NCBI GenBank assembly: GCA_039602395.1
Contig: JBCNJP010000007.1
Location: forward strand, 100,332,772 to 100,396,771
From: Deinandra increscens subsp. villosa
Lineage: Eukaryota; Streptophyta; Magnoliopsida; Asterales; Asteraceae
Direction: 5' to 3'
Length of the DNA: 64,000 bases
In this document: positions 11,801 to 22,953 of the stretch, in pieces
Layout: each line of letters starts with the position of its first letter
How positions within the stretch are numbered: the first letter of the stretch is position 1
Notes under the pieces: generated by a model
Database searches by the model: none
What the model saw: the letters and a program-made list of their open reading frames with translations, nothing else
What the model was told of the DNA's origin: nothing
Program-made: the position numbers and the translations under genes

Positions 11801-14604
11801 CGTTAAGATCAGATTTGGCTTCCAAAAGTTAAGCTTATTTCTCAAAATTAAGCTATAGCCATCGTGCAAAATCCACGTTAACATCAGATTTGGAAGTTTG
11901 GGGAATTTCTTGAGTCTAGCTAGAAAGATCACTTGACTTCAAAAAGTCGTATAGGCACAAGAATTAGTAGGATTTTAAAAAAAATGTCACATACATAAAA
12001 ACAAATATGACACGTAGGATGCCAGCAAAAATTAGCGAGGTTTTTTTTTTAACGAATGCTTGTTATAGTCCAATACTCGAAAAATTAGGATTATTGTAGA
12101 AAAAAAACATAGTTGACATTAATATTGGCCAATAATCAATAGTTGGAATTAATAAATCCAATATTCTTTTTAAATTAATAGTTTGATACAATATTGTTCA
12201 AACAATAAAGAAAACTAGCTAAGTACCTCCTCTTTGAGCCGCGCGTTCTCCAAGCGAAGGTGTTGCTCATCAAACGACACCGAAGACGGCCCTCCACAGT
12301 TAGCGCAAGCAAGAGCGCACAACACGTTTTGCAGTCGAAGGTTTTCGGCCTTTAGGATCTCATTATCGTTTCTAAGAATAGCATTATCCGACCGGTCTTG
12401 TTGTGCCTACGTAAAAACAAGATTAACCGTTCGTTAGAACCGCGTTCCTTAGACATTCATTGTGCAACTAACAATGCACAAAGTACAAGCAATAACTGCA
12501 CTAACACTGCACAAAGTACAAGCAATATTAGTACTACTATACTATATAACTATTAACTAATAACACTATCCCTATGTATTAAAAGAGTGTGCTCCCCTTG
12601 TGGGAGGCTTATATGTGTAGGGGCCGGGTGTAAGGTTAACTGTGCACCCCACCGGCGTATATTAATGGGAAAGTAACCTTATTCAGTAAATGTGTATCTA
12701 TGGTCACAAAGAGCATGGTTGTGGCTAACGTACGCTTGCAGACAACTATACGCCCAACATCTAAAGAACACAAGATAACATGTGATAGATATGTTGTCAT
12801 ATGTACTGTAAAAACAAATTAATAAAACTAGCTAGTCGGACCGCATTTATATCTTTGACAAAAAAAAATACTTGATAAAAAAATACATAATAAATAGAAA
12901 AATGTTGCAACACTGTATCATTAGCATAAAACTTTACTATATAGCAAGGCCGAAAGTACAGTAGATATATAGTACTTTTCTATTGTTTACAGTTTATATT
13001 ACTGTTTAATGAAGATTGGATGAGAGTATTTTATACTATAAATGAAAATAGCAAGGCCTAAACTAATATTATTGTTTAATGAAGATTGGATGGGAGTATT
13101 TATATTTATTATTGTTTGATGTTTAATGAAAATTCGATTGGATGAGATGAGCAAATTATGTGTTACCTGGGATATTATTTGTGAAACAATAATATGAATA
13201 ATATATTACTAATTAATATATTATTCGTATTTTTTATTGTTTACATTTTTTATATTTACTATAAAAATAATTATATGAACTAATTTTTACTATTCGTATG
13301 TTCACGTGTAGAGAACACGGATATATAAAACAATTATATTGGTAAAATGTAACGTAAGAAAAAGAAAAAAAGACAACCACGTTAAAATTAAAAGCGTGAT
13401 TAAATATAACACTGCAAACAAAAAAAAAACTAATAAAGATAACAACCATGTGCCATAAGATAAACATCTCGGCGTGTTCGCAACACACGGATGGACAAAT
13501 CTATTTGTTATTAGATATAAATCAATAAATTGTGATTATTTGTTTCCTAATACATATGATTGTTATGATCGTTTTTGTTATTTTCTTGGAAACGAAATTT
13601 ATACAATCCGATTTTATCTTTGTTAAAATTAAAACTTTAAACACCATATACACACTACAAATCAACAAATATTCATTATGTAATCTAGTATTACACTATT
13701 GTCAGACGCTCATCGAGTGACAATTTAGACGTTTGTTTTAGGATTTTAGAAAAAAAAGAAAAAAAAATTCTACCTTTTACACACTCGTTTGATAACTTGT
13801 TTGATGACAATCCACCCGACCCGGTTCAATAACTTAAATCCAAACCAGTATTTAAGGAGTAGAATATTGCAAACCAATACAAAACGTAGGCTAGAAACCG
13901 GTTTGAGGTTTCAAAGCGAAGAACCAAAAACCTTTAAAAAAAATCGGTTTTTTAGTTTTTGCCGTTTTGACTTCTATACAAATCAGTTTTATCGATTTGA
14001 ACTTTATGTTTTTTAACAAAACCCTTTTTTTCTTCCCGACCCGTATTTTTATTGACCAATAACCGACCCATTATTCAAAAACCGATTATCCCATATATAT
14101 TTATATAATATACTCTCGGTATATATATATATATATAGGGAAGGGTTCCGTATAGACCCCTTAAATTTTGTAGACCCGTAGACCCCTATAAAACTCAATA
14201 AAAATAAAACTCAATGTTGTAAATTTGATTTTTTTTAATTACGATAAGCTTTTAAGAACCAAAAAAATAAATAAATAAATTTAAAAAAAACAAAAAACAT
14301 TAAAAATCGAACATTTTAAGACAATGAGTTTTAAAATAATGAGTTTTAAACGCAAGACTGAGTTTTATTGAGTTTATTGAGTTTTAAACTCATTGATTTT
14401 TAAAATTCATTGTCTTAAAATGTTCAATTTTTAATGTTTTTCGTTTTTCTTTTTTTTAATTGTCTTTTTTTGTTCTTAAAAGCTTATCGCAAATAAAAAA
14501 AAACTAAATTAACAAAACTGAGTTTTATTTTTAGTGAGTTTTATTGAGTTTTATAAGGGGTCTACGGGTTCTACAAAAAATAAGGGGTATACGCGGATCT
14601 TTTA

Positions 14605-14667
<63 letters not shown>

Positions 14668-15585
14668 ACTGTTGACCGGTTGGCAATAAATTTTAGGTTT
14701 GGCCATACATGTACACACCTGCAGGCCAACATGAGTATAGTAGACTAGAGTGACATGAATGGTATTAGTAACGAGGAGAAAACTCAAGACCGAGAGGTCA
14801 CGAGTTTGACTCTTAAGCCTAACAGGTTTTTCACCGACCGTTTACGGAGTTAGTTTTCCCTGAAAAACAGTGAGAAAACTCGGGACTGAAAGGTCACGAG
14901 TTTGATCCATAAGTCTAACAGGTTTTTCACACCCGATCGTTTACGGAGATGTTTTTCTATGCTCAGATGCAAATAATCTTAATTGAACGTTAAAAAAGTT
15001 GAACAACAGATGTATGCTAACGTGCGCACCTTCATCTGTGTACGCCGATTTTGGAACCAAAATTTAACCTGGCGCGGCTTAAGACCGAGTTCTTGGCTCA
15101 ATTTCATTCTCCTCTTATCATCTGGATGCGGACATTCCTTAAACAACCTGCCCAGATTTATTATCATACAATCAATAATCATATATAACCTCTCTCGATA
15201 TATATACATATATATATATATACACGTACGCTTCGAGTTGTTGGATCTGGTGAGCCGTATGCCTGTGATAACGCTTCTTCTTCTTTGGCCTTTGCTGCTG
15301 ATCGGCTTCCATTTCGTTCCCCGACAACCCCCCTTCGATTTGCTCGCTACCCGACCCGCTCTCCATTTCCTCCTTCCCGGATCTCATCTCCATCTCCTCC
15401 TTCTGCAAATCCAACATTTCATACATATAAAGTTATAAACATATATATAGAGAAAGAGAAAGAAGGAAATTAATGTTAATAGTTACAGGGATGAGGGAAG
15501 AGAAGTCGGTGAAGGGCATGAAGCTGGGGAAGATGGATTCCGACGAGATTCCGAGGCTCGAGATCACTTCACAGTCGCCGTACAT
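8875..15585 (-). CDS. HD-ZIP class IV homeodomain-leucine zipper transcription factor (HDG5/ROC3-like), complete
   Basis: Eleven exons in consistent phase: 15487-15585, 15230-15402, 15030-15147, 12227-12406, 10855-11358, 10658-10759, 10314-10526, 10061-10229, 9707-9975, 9504-9599, 8875-9372; 2421 bp, 806 aa. The start (MYGDCEVISSLG) matches the N-terminal style of the HDG5/ROC3 subgroup. An acidic Glu/Gly/Ser stretch follows, then the basic KKKKRYHRHT homeodomain. Helix 3 reads KFWFQNRRTQMK; the homeodomain is split by an intron after QQLEA. The next exon is the zipper, with the CANCGG pair of cysteines typical of the class IV ZLZ motif. A START domain (about residues 220-450) and the START-adjacent C-terminal region complete the protein. 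Class IV factors bind L1 boxes and control epidermal and trichome fate. The 2.6-kb intron between homeodomain and zipper and the next intron each carry a MITE. Class is certain; the subgroup is inferred from the N-terminus. Confidence 0.95.
11588..12162. mobile_element. Long-TIR MITE in an HD-ZIP intron
   Basis: Left 11588-11692 and right 12060-12162 are inverted copies. They share ATTGGATTT, CAACTATTGATTATT, CTACAATAA and GAGTATTGGACTATA with scattered mismatches, giving TIRs of over 100 bp. The element lacks coding capacity and lies between the zipper exon and the START exon. No TSD was resolved. Mutator-like MITEs with such ends are common in plants; that class call is inferred. Confidence 0.75.
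13004..13150. repeat. Imperfect tandem repeat in HD-ZIP intron 3
   Basis: A unit of the form GTTTAATGAAGATTGGATG followed by (A/G)GAGTATTT occurs near 13006 and 13075, with a diverged third copy near 13120. Non-coding. Confidence 0.5.
14138..14604. mobile_element. Palindromic MITE in the intron splitting homeodomain and zipper
   Basis: The ends are inverted: GTATAGACCCCTTA at the left answers GTATACCCCTTA (reverse complement) at the right. This is followed in both arms by TTTGTAGA(A)CCCGTAGACCCC, ATAAAACTCAATAAAA and CGATAAGCTTTTAAGAAC. The whole element is close to one hairpin. It sits among (TA)n runs at both flanks, which hides any TSD. No coding capacity. Confidence 0.75.
14605..14660. 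repeat. (TA)n microsatellite
   Basis: About 50 bp of nearly uninterrupted TA repeat adjoining the MITE, then a short (TG)n. Confidence 0.9.
14763..14960 (+). mobile_element. Two tandem partial SINE copies
   Basis: Two diverged copies (about 14767-14857 and 14869-14955) of the block GAGGTCACGAGTTTGA..CC, then AACAGGTTTTTCACC and CGTTTACGGAG. This matches the middle of the full SINE at 21840-22031. Both lack the SINE head and tail. Located in HD-ZIP intron 3. Confidence 0.55.
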
Positions 15586-15636
15586 TTTTCTTTTTTTTTT
15601 CTTTTTGTGAAAGAGGGAGGGGTTGATGGGGAGGAC

Positions 15637-15710
15637 TTAAATACAGTGAGGGGAAAGGAAAGGAAACACCATTGACTCTTGGTGAAATACTTAGCTGTTA
15701 CGTACACGTG
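15637..15710 (-). promoter_or_regulatory. HD-ZIP core promoter candidates: TATA-like and G-box
   Basis: On the minus strand TATTTAA (15637-15643) lies about 52 bp upstream of the ATG. A perfect G-box CACGTG in ACACGTGGC context sits at 15705-15710, about 120 bp upstream. The context fits an ABRE/bZIP or bHLH site. No L1 box was seen in the first kilobase upstream. Function is inferred from sequence only. Confidence 0.45.
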
Positions 15711-16009
15711 GCGGGGTTTGATTTGAGGGTGCGTGCGTTTTTTATGAGAAAGTCAAACTAAAATATGTAAAGAAAGAGAAGAGCATGATTATCATAATAT
15801 ATTATTCTTTATTTTATTTATTTGTTTAAATAAAAATTATTATTTATAACCATAAATGGGCTACATATATTCACACGTACTGTTATCAGGACTTTTATAA
15901 CATAATTTAATAGCAAAAAAACAAATTGATAGATATTTGGTCAAACTTAACTTGTATATTCATTTCTCACAAATGGTATATCATTATGATAACATCAATA
16001 TCCTCTTGT
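15711..16009. other. Upstream of HD-ZIP gene, no gene
   Basis: AT-rich promoter-distal DNA; nothing else recognised. Confidence 0.5.
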
Positions 16010-16726
16010 CAAATTTTTTTTTTCCAACTCCACGTCACATCATTACCCTATATTTTTTTTCACTTTTAACCATAATACCCTTCTATCACTTTTCCATCTC
16101 CTCATTTTTACTTTTAATATTATTTTATTTAATTTAAATAATTAAAAAAAGCATTTAAAAAAAAAGAATATACATTTCATAAAATAAAAAACATTACATT
16201 TCTTTTAAAAAAAGTTACATTTCCTAAAAAAGAAACGTTACATTTCCAATAAAAAAAAAACATTACATGTCGTTCTCTTTTAATCGACTTTCGTGTATAA
16301 AACGGATTTGAACTTTCACTCTCCTTTTGTGCGGCAACGAACATCGCCTCGACAAAAAAAGTTTCCGCGTCGTTGTCAAAAGAAAACGTTGATGAGTTGG
16401 ACGAAGAAGATATTTTCTATTTTTTTGGGGTTGTAGTAGAGGTGTGAATTAGAAGATGAAGTGGTAGAAATGGTGTAAAAAATGGTTAATGTGTGTGTTT
16501 TTAAATAGGTAAAGAAAATATTTTTTTTATAACGGTTATATTACCATTGGGGGGAGGGGGGGGGGTATGGCCCACAATCATCACTACACCGCATTATCAA
16601 TCCATGACGCAATGTCACCACGGTTCTTTCCACCGCACCAAGTGCAATGTGACCAAGCGGCGCCACCGCATCCACGTAAGCTCACCGCACCATGCGTTGA
16701 TGCATTGCAAACATCCTTATTATTGG
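16010..16726 (-). pseudogene. Relic of a PIF/Harbinger element, internally deleted
   Basis: Minus-strand translation of 16262-16413 reads like the N-terminal part of the Harbinger transposase ORF at 33.6 kb: a Ser-rich start, an acidic FDNDAETFF-type block, then SSNP..TRKSIKRER, against SSKP..TRKTIKRER in the other copy. Upstream, both copies share a G-run next to an ATATAGC/ATTACC-type stretch. The catalytic part is absent. The right part is interrupted by the hAT element starting at 16735, so true ends are unknown. Confidence 0.5.
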
Positions 16727-16734
16727 TGGTGCCT

Positions 16735-19645
16735 AGACGTGCACAAACCGGTTAAAATATGTAACCGAAACCGGTTAGGATGTTCTCGAAGGCTAACCGG
16801 TTATTGGCCTAACCGGTTACGAGTTGGAAAAAGGGTGCTCAGTGGTAACCGGTTACAATCCGGGTAGGATCCGGTTAAGAAAAAAACCGGTTATTTCGGT
16901 TACAATTACAGCAGCCTTTTTTTCCAGCTCAAACTTTCTGTTTGAGGCTATTTTTTTTTAAACCGTAAAATCCAACATTTTTTAAAAAAGTTCAAATTTT
17001 ATTCATTGTGATAATATAACAAGCACACCAAACTTGAAAAACATAAAAAAAAGAGTTTTTAAACCCATTACATCGAATTCGGAAAACTTAAAAAGAAACT
17101 AAATTCAACTTGTTCTTCGATTTTGTCTCCCGGTTCCGTAGTCGTTTAACTTTCTTCGTTTGAAGAGCCCGGGCTAGATGGACCAGACCTCAAGTAGTAG
17201 TCCCAACCGGCTTCATCATCGGTCATTCTCGGGGTTAATCCACCCGCAACCTCGTCCTCGTACAATTGGCCTTCATATTCCATCTCCCCTTCAATGCCTT
17301 CAAGTGTAGCAATGTTTTGAATCCTCCCTGCCGCATCCAAGTAATCTTTCAAGCAAATCGACATCTCCACCTATGTCGGAGTTAGCCTTGTCCTCCTTAC
17401 CGATATGACCCTGCCACTAACAGAAAAAGCGGACTCCGAAGCTACCGTGGAAGCTTGGACGCTTAGTAAATCTCGGGCCATGATGGAAAGCACGGGAAAA
17501 TCTTTTTCCTTTCCTTTCCACCAAGCCAACAAATCAAAGTCTTTGAAACCGACCATCCCAATCCCCGCTAGGAAATCGGTGCCCGTATACCTTTTGAGTT
17601 CGCTACTCGAAGTGTTACCCCTTGCCCTTTTAGCATTGTTGGTCGAAAACATGTTGAAAATGTTTATGTAACCATCCAAGCTACTACTTGCACCCACACC
17701 CGCTTGATGTTGCCTCATAGACTCGTGTATGGTTGATGTTGTACCATACTTAGCAACATATGCATCATACAAGTTTGTGAGATCTTTGTAAATTTCCTTT
17801 TTACTTGTTCACCAATGAGCTCGTTTTCGGTATACAAATCCAAAGCATAACAAATGTTTTCAATTAGAGCTTCGGTATTATTCGAACTGATGCAAGGGTG
17901 TAGGGCGAAGGCACAAGTAATAATCGCCGGCATATTTTCAAAATATTTGACAAAATTTCCTTTCATCGGTTTAACCATTTCGGAAAAAGGGTCCGGCTTA
18001 TACGAATAATCATTCAAGGTTTGGCACATCAAATAGATTTGGTTTAAAACCAATGGACTAGTTGGATAATAAACCCCCGACAACGTTGTGGTTGCTTCTT
18101 TAAAAACATGTAACAACTTTATTAAATCTTCAATAAGAGCCCAACTATTTAGAGAAAACTCAACAAGTTTTGAGTGCCTCGAACAAAGGTCGTTGTGGTA
18201 AGAACGCAAACTATCTTTTTGTTTTATAGCTTTTTCAAACATGGTACAAGTCGAATTCCATCTCGTAGGTACGTCCCAATTCGGACCTAAACAAATGGCA
18301 TTCGCTTGCTTGTAATATTTTATATAGGCATTATGCCTACTTGGATTTGCTAAACACATCCGACAACATTGTTCTAAAATTTAGAATGATTGGGTTAATA
18401 ATCCTCAAACCATCTTGCACACACAAGTTGATTATGTGTGCAACGCAACGACTATGAAAAAAACTTCTTTCACAAACGAGTTTATATTTGAGTTTTAGTT
18501 GTTCGATAGCACGCGTGTTATTGGACGCATTATCAAAAGAAATAGAGAACAATTTTTCTTGTAAACCTAAACCCGAATAACTTTGTCAATTTTTTTTAAA
18601 TATATTTGACCTGGTGTGAGGAAATTCAAGTTGCTCAAAAGCGATTGTTCGTTTCATCATGGTCCAAGTTTCGGGCATTACCCAATGAGCGGTCACACAA
18701 ATAAAAGATTCGGGTGAACCGTGAGGAGTTGACCAACAATCGCTCGTTAAATTGACACGTGTTTCTAAAGTTGAAAAACCTTCTTGTAATTCGACTTTCG
18801 CCTCTTTCAACAATTTTAGGCAATCACGTCTACGTGTAGTACGACTTACATTAGTGTAACGCGGTTGGAGATTCTTTTGAATGAGGCGCGTCAAACGGTT
18901 GTTGTCGAAATGGTTGAAAGGCAAACTTTGTTCAATAACAAAACTTGTCATTGCAAGCCGAGTTGCCTCAACATCGTATGCAAAGATTCTTCCTTCGTTA
19001 GACATCGTTTCTTGACCGCCGCCCTATGTCTTGCTTGGAGAACCTTACAATGGGGATACTCGACATGTAGTTTCAACGTCGAATTCGCTTCGGTTCCGAT
19101 AAACTTACCACAATATTTACACCGAGCTTTCTTTCCACCCGTCTTCATTTTGCACAAGTTGAAATGTTGCCAAAGTTCCGACTTACGGGAGGTTGGAATA
19201 ACTTCAAGAACAGGGTTTTCGGGGTTGGATTCGTTGGTGTTGGGAACACTTGATGATGATGCCATTAAGAGAGATAGTGAGCGTTTTTTGAGAGATTGAG
19301 AGTTTAGAAAGAGTTGAGAATGGTGTGAGGATCAACCAAAACATACCCCAAGTATTTATACACCATTATGGGGGTAAAGTTGCAAAAAAATAAAATAAAT
19401 AAATAACGGTAAAAAAATCGACCCTAACGGCTCTATAACGGCTATAATGCCGTTTGGCCCGTTTCCAACGTTCACATTTTATAACCGGTTTCTAACCTGT
19501 TTTCCTAACCGGTTGCGCCATCCGAATACAATAACCGATCCCTAACCGGCGGTTAGGGTTGTAACCGAACCGGTTACGGTTCTAACCGGTTACTGTCCTA
19601 ATCGGTTCCGGTTTTTTTGCCCTAACCGGTTTTTTTGCCCACGTG
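16735..19645 (-). mobile_element. hAT transposon (Ac-like) with TIR-like ends and 8-bp TSD
   Basis: Flanked by perfect 8-bp target duplications TGGTGCCT at 16727-16734 and 19646-19653. The ends are imperfect inverted repeats of the type ACGTGCACAAACCGGTT against ACGTGGGCAAAAAAACCGGTT. About ten copies of AACCGG(TT) are clustered within 170 bp of each end, as expected for hAT subterminal transposase-binding repeats. Length 2911 bp. It carries a decayed transposase and is inserted into the Harbinger relic to its left. Confidence 0.9.
17146..19265 (-). pseudogene. hAT transposase, BED zinc finger type, frameshifted and stopped
   Basis: Reading from 19265: a BED-type finger (CKYCGKF ... TLKLHVEYPHC), then EATRLAMTSFVIEQSLPFNHF, RRRDCLKLL, TSDCWSTPHGSPESFICVTAHW, SISFDNASNNT and HSRCVAHIINLCVQ. 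It continues with PNWDVPTRWNST and ends in the hAT dimerisation region (DLLAWWKGKEKDFPVLSIMA, QASTVASESAFSVSGRVIS). The reading frame changes near 18960-19000, 18590, 18355 and in an A-run near 17797, and a TAG stop interrupts the C-terminus at about 17371. The family is the RICESLEEPER/Ac-type transposase. With these breaks it cannot encode a working enzyme, unless some are assembly errors. Confidence 0.9.
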
Positions 19646-19814
19646 TGGTGCCTTACCGGTAGAAAAGGATTGTTTTCGTGAAATATTTTGATGGTTAAAT
19701 GATACATTTTTACAATTAAAAAGTCATGTACCATATAGGATGTGGTAAATAGTGTATTATTATAGATAATCTAGGAATTACTATTAAAAATTTGTTGTAT
19801 TAAAATAGTTTAAA

Positions 19815-21750
19815 TCACGAGAACTTGTCCTAGTGATTATCGGCGATAAGGGGAGTGATGTGCTCAGAATGACTCTAAAAATACTATAAAAACCTAGACC
19901 TAAACCTAGACCTAGACACACCTAATTTTACCGAAAATACCTAAACTAAACCGAACCCTAAGGCAAGTGTACCTGTCGGATTGTAGCTAAGCTAAGGCAA
20001 GACCGGTAAATATCGAACCCTAGAGACACTCTATAGACAAAACTAACCTAGGACTTAAGAAATGGAAATAATGAGAATTTGAATTGGGTTTTGGATCTTA
20101 AGGATTAAATAAATTAACTAACTAACTGACTATCAACTAATAACCGAAAACAAAGAAACCTAGGAGGAAACTAGATTAGAGAAACAGTACCACCTAGACC
20201 TAGACTCCTATTTCATGCTAATGACTACTCTCGGATATGGCAACTAATGATGGAACCAGGATCTTTTGACACAACCTCTAGAAACCTTACGAGCCCCCAG
20301 ACCACTTACCGGATGTTACTGATAAGATACCTATTTGGTTGGAATAACCACACTGATTAGTTAGTTCACCTTTTGAGTCCTTCCTAACTTTGACTACTCT
20401 AACGCTCGAACAAGGGTTCACCTTTTGAGTCCTTCCCGCTTCAATTACCCTAGCCACCATCGGATATACCTAAGGTACACCTAGAATAACCGGAGCTACC
20501 ACTGATTTTCTATAACCAACACGAAATAGCAGATTAACTAATAACCTAGGGCATTTCCTTTTGAGACAATGTTATCCTAAATGATTAACCAACCCGACTA
20601 CCCGACAACTGTCATCCTTTTGAGCTTATTCAGAGAGCAGAACACACAATCCAAGGAAACAATTAATAATCAATCCTATGGCTAATCAGAATCAACTAAC
20701 CATATCAATTTGCAAACACAAAGTCACACAAACCAATTACCCAACCCAAACCGGAAGACATCCGCAGATCACGCAAGTATTGATTATCAATCGAAACCCT
20801 AGACTAAGTACACTTATGCATCAATTACAGAAAACCAATGGAATTTAAAGAGAGTCACAACCCACACATATGATTGTCATAAACCGAGAATAATCAGAAA
20901 CACAAAATAGTCATCGATCGGCCTAGGCGGCACTAAGTGCTTAGCCTATGACCATAATCCAGTCAAGATCAGCAACAAATACAGAGAATTGAAAGGAAAA
21001 CATGATCTAAGGTTAAGTACAAAAGAAATCAAAGAGAAGATAGAAACCGGACACGCGATTAGGAACCGAATGCTTGATCTCTAGCCTTCAAGTTAATCTC
21101 CTTCCTGTTCCTCGTCCTCAAAATCGCCTCTAAGAACCCCTCTGGATGGCAATCAGTCGAAAAGTCCCGAATGAAACCCTTAAAATCGATTTTATAATGC
21201 GAAACCTCTTTTTGCGGGTTTTGGACCTCCAAGCGTATCGCTTGGAGGTGTGTCCTTCCTAGGCGATACGCCTACAGATCATGTCGCGACAATTTAGTCG
21301 GTCAAACCGACTTAAGCCCCGCGTTGACTCTTTCCTCTTCGCGCGTATCGCCTCCCATTCATTAGGTTCCAGGCGATACGCCTGGACCCTCTTGTTCAGC
21401 ACTTCTTCCTTTTTCTTCTTAACTTCTCTCATGGCCTCGGGACTTTATTAAAAACCTACAAAACTCATAAAAACATAAACAAGACCCCAAAGACACTAAC
21501 TTAACTAAAAACACTTAAAACTAATGAAAACCGACTCAAATTCGACTCAAATACATAACAAAAGACTCAGGAAAACCGGATGTGTTTGCAACACATCAGG
21601 GAGACTTGAGACTGAGAGGTCATAAGTTCGATTACTAAGCTTGCGGGTTTTACCATCCAGCCGTTAGCGGAGGTGAATTCTTCCTATAATGACCTCAACT
21701 GGTGTAAATACTCCTTGATTTTTCGGGACTTTCGTTGACCGTTCAGAAAA
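19815..21750 (+). mobile_element. Older SINE, split by a solo LTR
   Basis: The head (about 19815-19855, GAACTTGTCCTAGTGATTATCGGCGATAAGGGGAG) and body/tail (21599-21750, GAGACTTGAGACTGAGAGGTC to GACCGTTCAGAAAAA) join to match the complete SINE at 21840-22031. The 1743 bp between them is the LTR. The likely target duplication is diverged (TTAAAATAGTTTA against TTAAAGTAGCTTA), so this SINE is older than its neighbour. Confidence 0.8.
19856..21598. mobile_element. Solo LTR (1743 bp) with TG...CA ends and 5-bp TSD
   Basis: Starts TGATGTG and ends CACATCA, a perfect 7-bp inverted terminus. Both sides carry GGGAG (19851-19855 and 21599-21603), the 5-bp duplication typical of LTR retrotransposon integration. 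No reading frame, primer site or second LTR is present, so it is a solo LTR left by LTR-LTR recombination. It contains an inverted-looking GGCGATACGCC / GCGTATCGC motif set at 21230-21390. Lineage unknown. Confidence 0.85.
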
Positions 21751-21839
21751 AATTAAAGTAGCTTATCATCTCTTGACTATAAATGCATATGTACTTGTAA
21801 ATTGAAAGAACTTAGATGCTTAAATCATAAATTTGTTAA

Positions 21840-22031
21840 GCGCAAGGACTTGTCCTAGTGGTTACTGGCGATGGGGGGAGACTTGAGACTGTGAGGTCAC
21901 AAGGTTGATCCCTGAGCTCTTAGGTTTTACCACCCGGCCGTTTGCGAAGGTGAATTTTTTCTAGAATGAACTCGACTGGTGTATATATTCCCCGGGTTTT
22001 CCAGGGGGATTCGTTGGCCATTCAAAAAAGA
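21840..22031 (+). mobile_element. Complete SINE with perfect 18-bp TSD
   Basis: Begins GCGCAAGGACTTGTCCTAG (A-box region) and has a B-box-like GGTTGATCC near 21905. It ends GTTGGCCATTCAAAAAAGA. It is flanked by AAATCATAAATTTGTTAA at 21822-21839 and 22032-22049, identical copies, which indicates recent retroposition. About 192 bp. Confidence 0.85.
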
Positions 22032-22233
22032 AAATCATAAATTTGTTAAACATCATACATGTAATAATAAATTTCTTGGAAAATTGACTACGAATCAAAC
22101 AATATGTTTTAGTGGTTAATGGCTGTTTACAAATGTTACATTGTCTTAATTCTTTATGACAATTCTTAGTTGTCACGAAATTATGATAGATATATCAATA
22201 CAAGTCGCTATAAGATGCATCTTATATGATTAT

Positions 22234-22953
22234 CATACGAACTGGTTGTGTAATATGTAGAGTCGTAAAACATAACTTTGGCTATAGCGTAATGAGGCAA
22301 TTTTCAAGAAGAGGCAGCTCTCGGTGAATCAGGTCTTTAACGATATCAAAAGTGTTAGTTTTCTTTGGGTTGGAAATAGGTTGAAGTCTAGAGTGTTGTC
22401 TTGGGAGGATTTGAGTGCTTTTAAAATGTAAGCCTCTTGTTTTGTTGTTGTTGTTGTTTTGTCGGTCCTTGCGTCTTGCTAGGGCCGGTTTTAATGAAAT
22501 CGTCGTTCAAAAAAAATATGAGAAAAAGGTTTTTCAAAATTCAAGTTGATGAAGTCTTGTTTACGATCGATAAACGTCCTAAGAAAGAGTGTTGGGCTTT
22601 TAATGAATTGATAACTACTGAAATTGATATAAGTTTCGAATAATGTTGAACATCATGATTTATTAATTATGTAAAATAGATTATTTTGCAATAGTAATTT
22701 TGTTATGTTTATTGTTATCACAATTATCATCGATCCATATTTGACTTATTTCTCTATTTATATATTTTTGTTTTCATTTTCAACCCTTGTTTGTTAAAGA
22801 ACAAGATTTCGTAACCTGTGCTTTGCCGCGGGGATAACGCAACACACAAAACCGTTGTAATGCTATATAAAGAAAACATAAATGAAAAATAGTTGTGTAA
22901 CAACCAAAAAGTTATGTTTTACGACTCTACATATTACACAACCAGTTCGTATG
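22234..22953. repeat. Perfect 46-bp inverted repeat bracketing 628 bp
   Basis: 22234-22279 (CATACGAACTGGTTGTGTAA...) is the exact reverse complement of 22908-22953. The arms enclose a LINE 3' end and AT-rich DNA. They could be TIRs of a small DNA element or a recent inverted duplication. No clear TSD outside. Confidence 0.7.
22285..22512 (+). pseudogene. 5'-truncated LINE: last codons of reverse transcriptase ORF plus 3' UTR
   Basis: The plus frame ends with SVSFLWVGNRLKSRVLSWED then LSAFKM and a stop at about 22430. This is the typical C-terminus of plant L1-type LINE ORF2. The tail follows: a TTG/GTT-rich stretch, CTTGCGTCTTGCTAGGGCC, AATGAAATCGTCGTTCAAAAAAAA. Upstream, the homology fades near 22285, where the copy is truncated. 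Confidence 0.75.
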
